Positions 1 to 14,000 of a stretch of DNA of 64,000 nucleotides are shown in pieces. The position numbers were made by a program, and so were the translations under genes. The stretch comes from Schistosoma mansoni. Taxonomy: Eukaryota > Platyhelminthes > Trematoda > Strigeidida > Schistosomatidae. The stretch is from NCBI RefSeq assembly GCF_000237925.1, contig NW_017386068.1, forward strand, positions 248,001 through 312,000. The letters run 5' to 3'. Within the stretch, counting starts at the first letter, position 1. Each line of letters opens with the position of its first letter. The notes beneath the pieces are model-generated. The model did no database searches and was not told where the DNA came from. It was given only the letters and a program-made list of their open reading frames with translations.

Positions 1-2369
1 AATTGATTCAGATACTGTAGTGAAAAGTTCTAGTAAAGATTGTGTGTAATAGTTTTTTGCAGATTCATCTTTTCATCTATAATTACATCTCATTCTTTCT
101 GGTTATCATGCTTTAGGAAGTATTCATTCGTGATTGATTTGCATTTTGTACATCTGTAATATATATTATAGTGCCGAATATTTGATATTCTGTTTCCATT
201 TCTTTTCATTTTAAATTACCTACTGATTATTGTTTAAATAAATGTTTAGTGCGTAAATATACAGTAAATTATCACTTGTTTGTTTAAAAATATGCTTTTT
301 AGGTTAACTGTCATTCTTTGTGTCGCTTTATCCATTTTGACCAAACGTTTTAGTAATGGTGACATTTTGAAGAAATTAAACATTTCTTTAACCACTAGTT
401 GCGTCACTGTAATTCTAAAACTTCTAATAGTTGGTGTTCTTACTAAAATGCATTTTTAACACTTGTACTATACATAGTGTTTACATATTTAGATATTCGT
501 TTTTGAATCATCCCCAACTGAAATTTCTAAATGCTCTCGATTATTGATACATAGCTTCAAATGTTGCAAGACTATGTAACTAAAACTTCTGCTATGAAAA
601 GCCATCCAATAATACAACTCCAGCAGCTCAGGAATATGAGGGTTTTTCTATTAAAAGACCTCAGAATTGTGACATATATGTACTTCAGAAATAGGAGCTC
701 TGACTGACCGCTGTAAATTGTCTTAACATTCATAACTTAGAACAAAAGGATCTAACGGAACATCCTATAAAATTAATCAGTTGTAAAAGAAGCGAAGTGA
801 TGAGTCCCAGTCTAGTAAATGTGCCGAAACAGTACCCCATCTTATAACACAGATCTACCAGAACACGTGTCTATTCGAGTTCAAAGTGTGTTCTCGAAAA
901 AACTTTACTATTAATCGGAATTCTCGAAATGACTTCTTTTGATTACTTATGCAATCAGCCTTTAATATTGATGTAAATGTCCAAGTACTTCATCAGGTGT
1001 CTGACGCAGTTCCGTCTCATTTATTTCAAGGATCATCACTCATAAGTAAAAGATACTGTTTTCATTTCGATCTTCACCCGTCTTTACTTAACTACACAGT
1101 AACATGGTTGTGCAAGTACTGAAGATATTAATTCAACAAAGCCAATTTGTGCGTAATATGTAAAGATTGGTGTGATAACCATGTAAAAATTTCTGGACGT
1201 GTCTTGCAAATTTTCACAGGAGCCCTTGAACAGGGAAGTCTATTCCGTTTAGTGCGTTTCCAAGCTGAGTAACTATTATTGATGTATACTTTAAGCCTTT
1301 CGTTCAGCTATTGGACGTTAAAAGGAAACGATTAATGAAATTATCCAATCAGAAGGGTCCGTTCCATACTATGGAGAAGCTGCAACTTTTCACATACTTC
1401 AGATCACCATTAATATAGGTTGCACCAATATCAGGTTTTCTCACGTGTAAGTGGTCTTTTACTATAGTGTAACCACAAATTCATTGCGAAGAACATTGAT
1501 TTAGTTCTCTTTGTCTCGTTGTGCACATGTTTGACCGATTGTTGCTTCGTAACTTCCCGATCTCTCCATTTCAAGGAGAATTTTGTCCTGTTAGTTGGTC
1601 GAAGGCGTCCTGTTCTGTTTTTCTGGAAGCAAAAAGAATTGCGAGCAGATGTAAACTCGATCGTGAATAAATTGTGACATGCCGGTGTCCTTGCCGTCAT
1701 ATGCTACTGGCATACGTAAGAAGAACTCTCACACGTAAGCTCGATCAGTTGTGAATTATGAGCTGTATGGTTCATTATATTCCTACGCATTGCAGTCGAT
1801 GGAAAATAGATAACATTCACACCTTCCATAATAACAACAGTTTCACTACCAAGACTAAGCACATAGTATATATAGATTCAACAAAGCCGATTTTCGCCTA
1901 AGAATCATCAATAAGTAATTAAGACTGATTTCTCTAACGCTTGTCTTTGTGTAGTAATCTTTTCGATAAAAAAATATGGATCCGAATACAAAAAATTATT
2001 CAGACGTGACAGGAACTGTTTACAATAAGTTCTTTGTAGTGGTATATCCAAATTGGGAACTGATTTGTCTGCGTTAAATGTTTCTGTACCAGTAGTAATG
2101 ATTAATCAATAAACTTTTGCCCATATTTAGTTTTCGTTTTCTTTTTAGATTTATGGGTAGATATATGGATAGTCATAAAGGGTAACTGTTTTACAAAATT
2201 AAAAACTAAGTGTTTGCTTTCGTTACGAAAACTTGTAGTACTGCATCAGTTTGGACATTTCGCTAGAATGTTGAGTTCTGTGCATAAGTTTTTTTACTGT
2301 GACAGTATATTCGAATGAATACTTATAGTGACATGCTCTTCGAAGCCAAGCATAAAGTGACTGAAAAGT
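1..2369. other. no gene recognised, AT-rich flank
   Basis: No exon chain with splice sites, no long open frame and no recognisable repeat was found on either strand. The short open frames here have biased, low-complexity translations expected by chance in AT-rich DNA. Confidence 0.5.
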
Positions 2370-3035
2370 TGTATATTCGACATGTAACACTTGGGAATGG
2401 TCGGCAGTGGTAGAAGTGGAAACCAATGATTCTCTTGTTTTGATGACTGCTTTGATTTTAAATTCTAAGTGCAATACGTTTGTTCGTGCTCATCTAATAC
2501 CTCTTGATTAAATCGCGTTGTTTCTGGGATTGATAGTTTATACTATCATTCAAATACTCCTAAATATCAAATTGACGTCGCTATGGAGCCTGTGATGGAA
2601 CGGTTGGATATACATTCGCATTTTACGCTTTTGAGGATTACATAGAGAGGTTCAAAATCTGGGTTATGAACTAAGAAGATATTAGAGATTTTAACATTGT
2701 GGCCCATTTCCTCACGTTCATCGGAAACGAAGCATACAGCTTAATAAGGACTTTGGCATTTCCAGACAAATCGATTTCACACCCTTATGCAACTCTCAAG
2801 CAACTACTACTGTCTGTATTTTTTGACTATTGCCTAAATGAATATCTTTCCGTTGTTCGAAGTGGACAACCTGTCCTCTGGTCTTCACATGAACGCCAGC
2901 AGTACGATTCTCATTATGCGTTGCAAACAAATAACGAATTGGACAAGATGAGTCTCATTTTCCAGTACGTATCAAGAATACATCTATACCATAGAGAAAT
3001 ATTTTCCTCGATTTTCTTTAATTGCTCTTGTTAGT
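2370..3035 (+). mobile_element. Gypsy-type (Boudicca-like) gag relic with upstream leader, broken
   Basis: From about 2583 the plus strand reads like the start of a schistosome Gypsy gag (MEPVMERL, then AHFLTFIGNEAYSLIRTLAFP and YATLKQLLLS). This is the type I associate with the Boudicca family. About 200 bases directly upstream (2370-2570) match, in reverse orientation, a stretch at 48545-48720, so they belong to the element's leader or LTR end. No protease, polymerase or second LTR follows. It is an old, broken fossil. The family name is from memory and needs a database match. Confidence 0.6.
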
Positions 3036-6000
3036 TTTTCGATGTGTAACTTAACAAATGACTCGAGGGTTAACATCAACAAATGAATGTTAGTGAGTAT
3101 CGTTTACACTAATGATGCTTATCAAATTTAGTTTACTTGTAATGAACTAAGGTACATGCCATAATCGTACGTTGAAATGCCTCTTCTACGTCGACTGAAC
3201 TATCTCCTGAATATGAAGTACTACAATCAGCGTTGGGTAACCAACATTTAAAACCTACCGGTTATTTGATATTTCAACTTAATACTTGCGTAAGACAGTT
3301 TGCAGACAGCGTCTAGTCGCGATTGATTATAATCACCACTACAGGAAGATTACGTGTCAGGTATCGAGTTGGATACATTGGTAGGTCAAAATCCAGAAGG
3401 CTTTTGACGGTTGAAATAAGATATATTTGTTGGCGATCTCGTGGTATCGAGAGGATACCAAGACATGCCAAATTTTATAAGCAAAACTGTCGAGCGTAAG
3501 CGAGTTCGTACAAAGTCACAGTCAACGGAAGGAAGTCTGTCTTTGGTACACTTATAAATACAAGTATAGTAAAACAATCACTGGTGCAAATGATTATAAT
3601 AATAATTGTTTCCATTATATCAGTCGCCCCTTCGTTGCAAAAGTAGGACGATACAAGTTAATCACACAAACTTAGCGTACCTAGAACTCGGATGTTATTA
3701 TTTATACGCTGTTTCCTGTAACTCACAACGTTTAAATAAAAACAGGGAGACTCAATACGGTACTTGGTATATCACATCAAGTAACCAAGGAACAATCGTG
3801 ACCGCGTGTTAACTACAAAACGGAGGAAGCGAACTCAATTTTTTCCGCAATGATTTCGTGATTTTGATGCAGTAAATGACAGTTTAAATAAGAGAACACT
3901 TGAAATTCATACGATTTAACAGACACATTACAAATCTATAGCAGTCTAAATACGAAATGGTCGCTTCATGTAAAGACGTTCAAGGTCTTTAAAGGGACAT
4001 AGCAGGCAGTTTTGAGTCAACCTGAATTTTTTACTGTTCCCCACTAGCTTTTTCGGCCAAGGACATTAGCATAACCTGTTCATGATATACAGAAAAGCCA
4101 AGTTCATCTCTTTACTTTCTATGAAGACAGCTTAGTGAAATCATCCTATTATTATTTCGGACATGTGTTACAACGTGGCTTGCAACATAAATACAGCCCG
4201 TCCATACCAAAGTAATATCACTGATTCAGATTAAGTCGAATGACTAGCAACTAAGTGACCGTAAGTCCTGCGAAACAAATGTAAATAAAATGGACCCGGA
4301 ATCCTCAGTATATTTTCGTTGGGTTATATAAGAATAAGAAATCATCGACTTGAGACAATCAACGTATACGCCATCATATCAGTTTCTCCTCTCATCATTT
4401 GCTTCCGTCTATATACAAATTACCAATTAACTCGCGTATTTATTTATTCTTGAAGCAACAGTTTTCTATTAGTACTCAAACTATGGCCTACTTATTTTCA
4501 TATTGCAACTAACCAAACTCATGCCGGGTTACATCATCACTGCTTGTATCCAGAAACGTTGCTACCCTTAAAGAAATACACTCACTCTGAGGTGAGCTTC
4601 AGTAAAAGAACTTATTGATGCTACAACTACAAGAACAAGTAATAATGATATACCGACAAACAATAACTCTACAAAACAGAGTGCCAATTTATGAGTAAAA
4701 CAAGTGTTATCAAAATAGCACTCACAAAATGGCATAATAAAAACAAAATGTTGAGAGTTGTTATGAAATAATCGTTACTTGTTAACTCTGAGATACCAAT
4801 CACAAATGAGTTCGCTTGACTAATGAAGGTCCCTACGCACGTTTTGGTGTAAATGGAATGATGAAAAAGATTCAATCCGACAGTATTACTCAATAGTTAT
4901 CCGGGACAACTCTCTGACATAGTGGGCAATGACATACAATGATGTTATAACACTGTTATAATTTCAGTCAGTGGTCATCAAAGTAGATAACAGAAGTAGA
5001 TGACAGCGTTTATTTGACTAGCAGCGGTAGCTTGAGATATATGGTATAGCCGAACGACTATTACGCCTATTCAAAAATGATTCATATAACAATATATAAT
5101 AAACATAAACCTGACTACATGTAAAGTATTGCAAGTAAAGACAAACTGTGGTCTTTATTTCTTCATTACTGAATAACTATATGTCACTAATTAACTCCCA
5201 TCCTACTGCATAACTCAGATTACATGATATATGTATCCCCTATTGATTAACAAAGTGAACAAAATTGGTGAGGCTGAATAACTAAAATACCACGCATTAA
5301 GGATAACCGTATATGTTGAACCGCAACGAAACGAAAAGAAGTGAGCGAAAAATCAGTCTATAAAAACTCCTTCAAATATATTAGATATTGAAAGACCTTG
5401 TCTATTGTCTTGGTGACAAGACGCAAATACTTAAATGTAAGCCTAGGCAGATGAGATGGCCAAATTCAAAACATTGTCTGACTTGTTGTTCATTTTGGTT
5501 CTTGGTCAAAATTCTGTGATTTCGCAGTCAGGTGAAGGAAGTACTTTACGGATGAGAAATTAACTATAGGTTTTTCACTTTCTCAAAAAGAACACGACTC
5601 TCTACATGTGGAAGTTACATAATTTCACTAACATCACCGTAAACGAGCACTATGTTTATGACAGAAGAATGATTCCGTAATTCATATTAAGTGGGATGAT
5701 CAATGTGCTGAGATAAGGTCAGAGAAATCTTAGTTCCCAGCAGTTTTTATTCAAAATAATTTTACTGACAACTCAATCTTAACTAAGCGTAATTTATAGG
5801 GGGTGTAAGAATCACCTACTTCAAGGTTTCTGTACTTGGTTGATCAGGGTTGGTGTATAATTATGAAGAAATCATCAACTAAATATTTAGGACAAGAACA
5901 TATAACAGCTGGCTCTATGTATTTAATCCGGTGACGCACAATTAAATTTGTACCTGAGTCATGTGCCCATGCCTCAAGACCCCATATTTTTAAAGTAAAC

Positions 6001-6764
6001 GATGACGCCTACTTCCCTACAGTTAAGTCTCTCTGTTCTATGAAGAAAGCAAACAGGTGAATTTCGCTATCATGTTTTCCGGATGGCTTCTGTTTTAAAC
6101 TCCATCATCTTATTAGGTAGACAGCGAGCATTCATGTCCCAAACGGTTAGCTATGTCAGGTACTTTCCCGAATCACCCAGTGGTTTTGAAATCATTTTGC
6201 CTCACACTTTGACAATTTAATAACCCTTCAGAATAAGGTCCGTTTATTTACGTCTCTGTAGTCTTAATATGATCAACCAAACAAAGGTCAGTGTGAACTT
6301 AGATTACAGTTCCATGCTATTAGTACAAGTTTATTGACAGTAGATTAGGCGTTCCAGTGGAAATAAAAATAACTTGCGAAAAATCGACTGGAGACGTTGT
6401 CTTTTTTGTACTAACCCATTTACTGTTTCCGAAAGTAGCTTGCGTATTAGTGAGTTAATGTAGTTTAGGTCGTGGTCAGATTTAATTTCCAAAGCCTTTT
6501 CGGAAGTCTTTCAACTGCTTGAAGATAACTGACCCATGAGAGATGACTTAGTGTATCCTGGGAATTTTTTCCGTGAACTTTTTCGTTCCTCGACGTTTAG
6601 AATGACAACAGAGAGTCAGCCTTCATTTTCAGCTGTTCTTACTTGATTTCTACATATCCTCACCTAATTATGGGCGATAAATACAACCTAATATGAGGTC
6701 TCATTCAAGAATATACGTTTAGAGACGATTGTGATACCTTCTATATTGGAGAGTCATCTCACGA
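3036..6764. other. no gene recognised
   Basis: About 3.7 kb without a supportable exon or named repeat. Short open frames on both strands lack splice context and protein-like composition. Confidence 0.4.
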
Positions 6765-6903
6765 AATCTTGATTCGAGCTAAATAACATATTAGGTACAC
6801 AGAGAAACCATTTAATTATCCCATAGAACTTAATAGACTTCAGACTCGGCAATAGCAGTTCACGCAATTTTCAGCGACCACCAAATCGATTCGAAAAACA
6901 TTA
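6765..6903 (+). repeat. dispersed repeat, copy 1 (partner at 37092-37212)
   Basis: This stretch aligns along most of its length with 37092-37212. Shared landmarks in order are AAATCTT-ATTCGAGC, TATTAGGTACACA, GAAACCA, CATAGAACT/CGTAGAACT, CAGACTTCA, CAATAGCAGTTCACGC and CCACCAAATCG. Both copies are in the same orientation. No coding frame or tRNA-like head was seen, so the class is unknown. It could be an untranslated part of a larger retroelement. Confidence 0.65.
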
Positions 6904-7254
6904 AATTTTACAGGGGAGTAGCTGAAGCGTTCCATATAATGCTTAATCCTACTGCTCTCAATAGAAAAGAAGGCCTTACCATACATCCCACTTGGACTAT
7001 CTATCCTAGCCGCCTAGTCTGACACTATTCACATTATTATCTTACAAGTTAAACTCTATCCTTTATCACTATAAAGGTCACATATTTTCATCTTTAACAG
7101 TGCATATATACACACAAATTTACAAACATATCGCTTATGAATCACCTGGACCGAAATGACATTGAGTTATTCAGACCTGTTTCTTGATTGATCACATAAT
7201 ATTCGTGTTGTTCCGTTGTACCATTTAAATTTGAATTAATTTTGATTTGGTTAT

Positions 7255-7345
7255 TCACACTCTGAAGAAGTGGCTTATACTGAGTCACGAAACGTCAGAA
7301 AATCTAATTATTCTACTCGTTGGGATATTACAAATATATTACTTA
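7255..7345 (+). repeat. dispersed CGAAACGT-type repeat
   Basis: The run CTGAAGAAGTGG followed by CGAAACGT and, about 45 bases on, a segment ending ATTACAAATATATTA resembles the arrangement at 43330-43425 and, less closely, one arm of the palindrome at 48004-48146. It seems to be one short non-coding repeat family. The class was not identified. Confidence 0.35.
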
Positions 7346-7561
7346 TTTATAACAATCTACCCAATGCTCAATTTATTCGAAATTATATAGTCAAACCTCG
7401 GTAATGATACTTACTGAGAACTGTAATGTATGTTACAAAGTAAACGTGTAAAAAGAGACATCAATCCCCTGATTCTCAACTTCTTTTTTTAAAATTTTAC
7501 ATCTTTATTTTAGGATTTCTTCAAAAAACGATTTGTTTTGAGTGAAGAATAGTTCAGAATA
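7346..7561 (+). promoter_or_regulatory. upstream region and 5'UTR splice acceptor of the coiled-coil gene
   Basis: A pyrimidine-rich acceptor (TTTATTTTAG, ending at about 7513) lies 48 bases before the ATG at 7562. The message therefore probably has a non-coding upstream exon, or receives a spliced leader, which schistosomes use on a subset of mRNAs. An in-frame TAG 12 bases upstream of the ATG fixes the protein start. The upstream exon was not located. Confidence 0.4.
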
Positions 7562-8179
7562 ATGTCGAAAGCTGTTAGTGGTAAACGTAAAACTAAAGGA
7601 AAGAAAACTAAAGCAAAGGACCCTGTGAATGAGACATTAGAAAAAACACAGAAAGACGTGAAAAACTTGCGGGAAGAAGTAAGCAGAAAAATATTTATTG
7701 CAGAAAATGCAGAAAATCGTCGTTATCAAGAGTATACTGAGAAATTGGAGTCTGTACGAAATTATGATAAATTGAAAAAATCAACACAAAACCATACTGC
7801 TTTCCTAATCACAGAAAATGAGATCAAAGTAACCAATCTTCGAGATGAAATAGGAAAATTAACCACAAAACTAGATGAGGCCAATAAATTAATTGAAATG
7901 AAAAATGATGAACTGAAAAGTTTACGTCAAGAATACCTAAATTGTATGGCGGAAAAAGATTCGAAAATCAGTATATTAGAACAAAAATTAAAAGAACAAG
8001 CTGCATTATTTCGTGACGTTATGTCAAAAGCATTCAATCAACTAACTGAACAACTAAGTATCGACTATGAAAATGTTCATAATAGCTACAAAATATTCTC
8101 ACAACCTACAAATGATCTAATAGAATTGGAGTTTTTAAATCCACCATTTTTAGATGAAGAATCTGTTGAATATATATAA
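7562..8179 (+). CDS. coiled-coil protein, possibly DRC12 (CCDC153)-like axonemal protein
   Basis: Intact single-exon frame of 205 codons; an in-frame TAG just upstream fixes the start. Residues 1-25 are lysine-rich (MSKAVSGKRKTKGKKTKAK). Residues about 25-165 are heptad-patterned, charged coiled coil. The tail is acidic (NPPFLDEESVEYI). Length (human CCDC153 is about 210 residues), the basic head, a central MAEKDSKISILEQK-like segment and a following short helix resemble CCDC153, subunit 12 of the nexin-dynein regulatory complex that ties neighbouring doublet microtubules in motile cilia. Flukes need this for miracidial cilia, flame cells and sperm. The resemblance is from memory and coiled coils mislead easily, so the gene is solid but the function is tentative. 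No polyadenylation signal was recognised close downstream. Confidence 0.8.
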   Translation: MSKAVSGKRKTKGKKTKAKDPVNETLEKTQKDVKNLREEVSRKIFIAENAENRRYQEYTEKLESVRNYDKLKKSTQNHTAFLITENEIKVTNLRDEIGKLTTKLDEANKLIEMKNDELKSLRQEYLNCMAEKDSKISILEQKLKEQAALFRDVMSKAFNQLTEQLSIDYENVHNSYKIFSQPTNDLIELEFLNPPFLDEESVEYI

Positions 8180-11055
8180 ACAATTAGATAGGAATTTTCT
8201 CAAAATATTCACCAGAATAATTTCGAACTCGTATTTGTGAATAATTTATGTGAAAATAATTCCCGTATAAAAAAAGAAGCCACAATTCTGCTACGAGTTA
8301 TTTCTTCTTTAATAAGACCCGTAAAAGGGAGGAAATGTATGAAACATAACTGGATTGATTTGATTGATATTGTTGAACTATTTTCAATAGCAAAATATCT
8401 TTACTATGGAAAATTGTGAAGACGAATTCCTCTTGTACCCACATATGTAAGTGAAAATCTGAGCGTAAGGAACCGTCACAGGACTCATGGATGACAAATT
8501 AATGAATTCTCGAAAAACAACTAGTCTGTGAAGTTGTTATTGGAAAAATGCAACTCATGAACGAATCACTGACTTTTTACAGCAAACTAATAACGATAGT
8601 AATCAGTGATTTAACCTTTTCTTTTATTGGAAAATACATTTTCAAAGGTAAGGAAATGAAGTGTGAGAATGTTTGTCAGGAAGGTAAGGATGTACGACCA
8701 TGAAGCCACTATTCCGAAATGAGATGAGGCCTTTACAGTTAACGACATTATTGAGATACCAATCATAGCTGGGATAAAGTGCAGATGAAATGTTTTTAAA
8801 ACACAGCAATATCAACAGATTACTTCAGCTAACTGCACTAGCTATAGAAGATCAGTTGTACATGAAAATCGATTGTGTCAAGTGTTTTCAATCATTTTTT
8901 ACAGATGAGAGTCCTTGTAAACCGTTTCCGCTTCTAGAACATTAAATAAGGTTACTCCAGATAGCAGAGAGGGATATACTGTGATTTTTCTACAATCTAC
9001 CGAAATAACAGTGTAGTTAGGTAAATTTGGAGATTATACTTTTTAAATCTTACTGATGGCACTCTAGAAGTACTTTCGAGGAAAGTGTGTGGACATTTGC
9101 CACTTGAAGAGCGACCTGATGAACTTGAGTATGTAAAAACTTACTCTCCCTAAGTGACAGATAGGTCCTGATAATTGAAAGCTATACTCGGTTCCTAAGC
9201 TATCTTGTAACCCCCAAGCTAAAACTACACGGCAACTTAAACACCAGAGAAAAAGCGAAAAATATGCGAGAAGCACTTTACTCTAGAGGTTCATTCATGT
9301 ACAGAAGATATGGGGTTTTTATAATAATTTAGAAGTCCTTGTGTTTCCCCGAAAATTGTGGAATGCAACTAAACATAATAGCAGCATAGTAATCAGTCAA
9401 TCAGAAACTGGACATGTGACTTTTCACTTTCATGATGTTTTTGGCAAAACTCCTAGTGAACGCTGGTTGGATAAAAAGCTTTTTAGTGTTTCCTGAGCCT
9501 TTCTTGTCTTTTGCGAGAATTTTTCTGCATCACCATAACAGTGACAACATAGGAACCAATGTTCTAGCAACTTTTTGGAAGGCAACAAACCAAAAGGAAC
9601 GAAAGATAGAGTCTACTGAAAGCATTATGATTTTCAAAACCTGGGTGCCCAGACGCAGTTATTTATCCTTTAATAGTGTATATTAAGGTAAGAACGTATC
9701 GTTAATAATCATTGTTAGATACCAAACACTTGTCCCACCATGCGTTCCTTACTAGACCTAGAGATATAATCATAAGAGCTCTCATAGGCGAGCGAAATGA
9801 TTAGAATTTCAAGAGACGGGTGAGATTAATCTTCTCGATGTAAACGTGGGATTAGGTGATCCCACCAATATAAACATAAGCCTGGTTGTAAGAGGTTGAA
9901 CACTATTGAGATAAGTCCTAATTTCGACCTGAATCCAGAGACCGTTGTTCTATATTATCCCTCAATTCCCAGAGAATTAAACCCTATTGATTCATTATGT
10001 GTCAGGAAGCGTAAAATAAAAAGCCGATTACAAAATTTTGTAGAACGGTGTATTCCAAGCACCTAATGAAATTAAAGAGAACAACCAGAGGAACGCAACA
10101 GCGAACCATTTAAAACAGACAGGAACTAAGGCAATATTCACTGCACAAACAAACCTAAAGGTGTATATTTATCAAGGGTTCGATTCAAATGTTTATAGAA
10201 ACAGAAAATAAGGCAATGCGAACGCAACTGTAGTTATTTTAAGCTTGTTAAACTCATTTTAAAATACATGCTTCATATTTAAGAAGCAGTTTTAAATGAC
10301 ATAGTCTGTCACACCTACTCATTCATAAAAAATGAAAGCGAAAGAATTAATTTATATTTAATAGACAATTTGTAACAATTTTATAAATGAAAGGATTACA
10401 TGAATTACGCTAAATTACTGTTATACATATGCGATAGTTTAAAACGATTGTTTAAAAATAAGGAAACAAAAAATTACGCATGTTAAAGAAGCGGATAAAT
10501 AGTTTAGAATAAATAAATAAACATATATTCATAAGTACACATATGTGTATCAGTAATATTACCTGTACAGAGGAAATTAATTAAGTCATAGATTTCATCA
10601 TTTCACATTTGCACATAGATCCTCTTCACTATATTGATTGTACCGATTACGAATCTATATGAGGGTGAATGAGTAAGCATATCAATAATTCACTCATGAA
10701 AAAAATGTTACATTATTACAATGGGGGATTTTGTTATGGGTATAATAAAATTAAGTAATCAAATACATAAATTAAATACTCTAGGTTATGCACTACATCT
10801 GTGAATATGAAAGTATGTTAATTTACTGTTGTATTCAAGAAAGGCAACACAAAGTAATGAACTATAATGCATAATAGGTGTTATGATGTTTCGTATAGGT
10901 AACAGTTATGTAGTACAAAAAACCAGTAATATTATACAAATTTTAACATTGATGAGCCGGTGAATAAGTAGGTGGACACTAAAAATGATGTTCTATGCAT
11001 CAAATCATTATTGTACTAAAATCATCAGAGGAAGCTTAGAACCTGACGGATAATT
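8180..11055. other. no gene recognised
   Basis: Lies between the coiled-coil gene and the 3' end of the minus-strand kinase gene. Open frames at 8237-8419, 9064-9276 and 9432-9686 lack splice signals or family resemblance. The part next to 11056 must include the kinase 3'UTR, but no clear polyadenylation signal was identified. Confidence 0.4.
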
Positions 11056-14000
11056 TTAACATAGTTTTTCTGCATACTGACGTGTTTCACTTGTTGGTTC
11101 AGAATATCCAAATAGTGAACTAATTGTATGGCGAAGACGCTGAAAAAAAGTTTAAAGTAACAATGACAGCATCTTCGGGATATGTTTTTTTCTCTCTAAA
11201 TGAATTCTGTTCCTTCACAATCGGTCAGCGTCAAGGCCTAAATTAATGACAGGAAGTTAAATAGTTGAATGTACCTATCACTTCGCTTATCTTGTAAGTG
11301 TTATTATTCCAGAGTGCGTTAGGGTATTTTAACGAATGATTTAGGGAAACTACTAAGCATTTGACTAAGTTGTCCGTTATCAGGCTTAAGCTCTTGTTCA
11401 GATGACACAATAACGCATATTCTGCCAAATTACGTAGTCACAAATACATTTTATGTAAATGTATAACTTAGAATAAAAAATTACAAATAATTAGTTTACT
11501 TACATCAAAATAAAATGTATCTGTTGAATTATCAGGATGAGGAATGAAAGGCATTTCTAAATCATCTAAATTATTCCAATCACCAACAGGTATTAAAAAA
11601 TCACTTGACTTTATTTGATTTGCAACTTTAAGTCTGTCTGTTTGATTATAAGATAAGAGACCACTAATTAAGTTTACAGCTGCTTGTGAAAGTTCACAGT
11701 TTTTTTGTGGTGATTCTTTTATGTTAAAAGATGATCCACAGGTAGTAGTAACAGGCCAGTGTATATCTGTGAAGAAACCATAAAATTTACAATAATGAGA
11801 AACAATATTAAAAAGACCAGAAATATTAGCACACGGATGCAAGCAACATGTAGGTTATCATTACTTCTTTAAATATACCAAAAACACTTAATGTTTCAGA
11901 GACAACTCAGTAATTGGGTATGGGTTGATACATTTAGCTTTCGGTTGCACGTTCCGTGTAGGGACTATTGACACTTCTATCTATCAAAACGAAGATAAAT
12001 AGGGTGTAGTTCGAGCGAACAGCTTGACAACCGAAGATGCCTAGATTATTAAATTATGCCTGTACACGATTTACTGATAGATAGTCCTACTGAGTGCAGT
12101 AAAAAACCATTTTCATCTTCAATAATAGTTAAGCGCGATAACTTGAAAAAAAGATAAAACAACACATCATAAAATTTTCGAATCCTAATAATTTATTTAA
12201 TTGTAGGTCACCAGAATATGGACAATAGACCGTTGAAAGTTGATAATTATAGATAACTGACAGTAGATCTACGATTATTTGTAGTGGTGAAATCCCACTC
12301 ACTTCTTATTTCGATATTGTAGTGACTGATAGTTTCTTCTAATCATTTCATCTTCAAGTCTATTTGATAATCTCATACACAATATAACTAAATTATTGAT
12401 CAATTTTGATAAGATTATTAAATATAGTCCTGTTATATATGATAATATCAGTCCTAATCATTTCATGGAAGTATATTTATTCTGGTACGAAACAACAATA
12501 AAGTATTGTTTACTTTAGTTTACTGTCCGTAATAAAATTCTAACGCTTTATTTTTTTAGTATTGGTCTCATTAATTCCTCAGTTTTGATAGTAGTAGAAT
12601 CTTACATTAATCACTTATATGATTAAAGGTAATGCGTATTATACAGTAACTATCTGGTCAATTATATAGACTTGAGTAATCAATTCAAAAAGCTAAATAT
12701 TATCAAAAATTAGTTTATCATTGCGTATGCCGTTAAAAAAATTGGTGCAGGAAAATGATCACAATGAACCTTATCGCTAATAATAGAAATTTATAGGACA
12801 TTCATGTAAATATAACATGCTCAACATTCTAATCTATTTAGCACATATCAAACCGATTCAGTCAAAATTCTATACTAAGTACTGAAGTGGCGGCCTATTG
12901 GTTAAAAAAATCGGGATATAACCAATAAAGTTGTAAATCCAACCCCGTTCCACTTAATCGGGTTCGGGCAGCCGGATAATATCACTTATATGATTGAAGC
13001 CCACTGAACAAACCAATACTTAGTAGATAATTTACTTTATTTATTATTATACAAAGTACTAAGGATTTTTGCATAAAAATAGGAAATAAAAAATCTGCTA
13101 ATCAAAGTCACTCCTCAAACATACCTAAGCTTAGAATGTTGTGAAACACATTTTCTACAGTTTCATCTGCGAATGGAGTTACACCAACTAACATTTCAAA
13201 TAATATAACACCTAAAGCCCACCAATCGACAGCTGGACTATCGCATGCACTTTTAGAATTAGGATGAAGTAATAATTCTGGTGCCAAATATTCCGGAGTA
13301 CCTAACAATTGACTAGATAAGCTCTCTGGATTTGATAGATTTTCAAGTGATTCTGTAGTAACTTGAAGTGAATCAACTGCTGGTGAACTATTCAACGAAG
13401 TGATCAATTTGTTGTCGAACCGCTGATGTTTACAAGCAGAATTTAAATGCATGGAACATAAAGGACTAGAATAAAGCAGTGTTTGAGCAGGAAGATTACT
13501 TTCTGATTCGACTGAGTGGAAATTTCGAGTTAAATGTTTGCAATTTTTCTGAAACAAAGTTTTAATTTTTATTAAATCAGATAACAAAAGTTGTTTTAAA
13601 CAAACAACAAAATTACCGATCAAAAACATAACATTAGAATATGTCTTCCTGGTAAGTGATAAACAAATAATAGACCAAATCCCCCAAAAATCAGTTAAGC
13701 CACTTTACAGTACAATAAAAAAGATGGAATAAAACAATCTGAAATATTGATTAAACAACTTAATGTGTTTTATTAACTTAGTATTATTTCATTTATATTA
13801 CCCTTAAGAGTTATGTAAAACCTATTCCAATTTAATCTTTAAAGAGGGTGTTCAGTGTTTGAAATTGAGGGTTTTAAACGTCTTCTCCAGCGCACCAATC
13901 AAACGCTTGGAAAATGCTAAGCGTATCTCATTGGTCAAGATCCGACTTCTTTTCTAAGGAACGAGATAAATGTAATTGGCTGAACACATAATTTAAATTT

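Noticed and set aside
2223-2474. 83-codon minus-strand frame
   Set aside because: It is antisense to the leader of the gag relic and matches the repeat at 48545-48720, so it is not a host gene.
12880-13010. tRNA-like stretch with GGCCTATTGGTTA and GGGTTCGGGCAG
   Set aside because: No cloverleaf could be drawn and spacing of the boxes is poor; at most a decayed SINE.
13108-13629. 173-codon kinase frame as a separate gene
   Set aside because: It is one exon (13125-13548) of the split MASTL kinase. It lacks the N-lobe and both ends run into introns.
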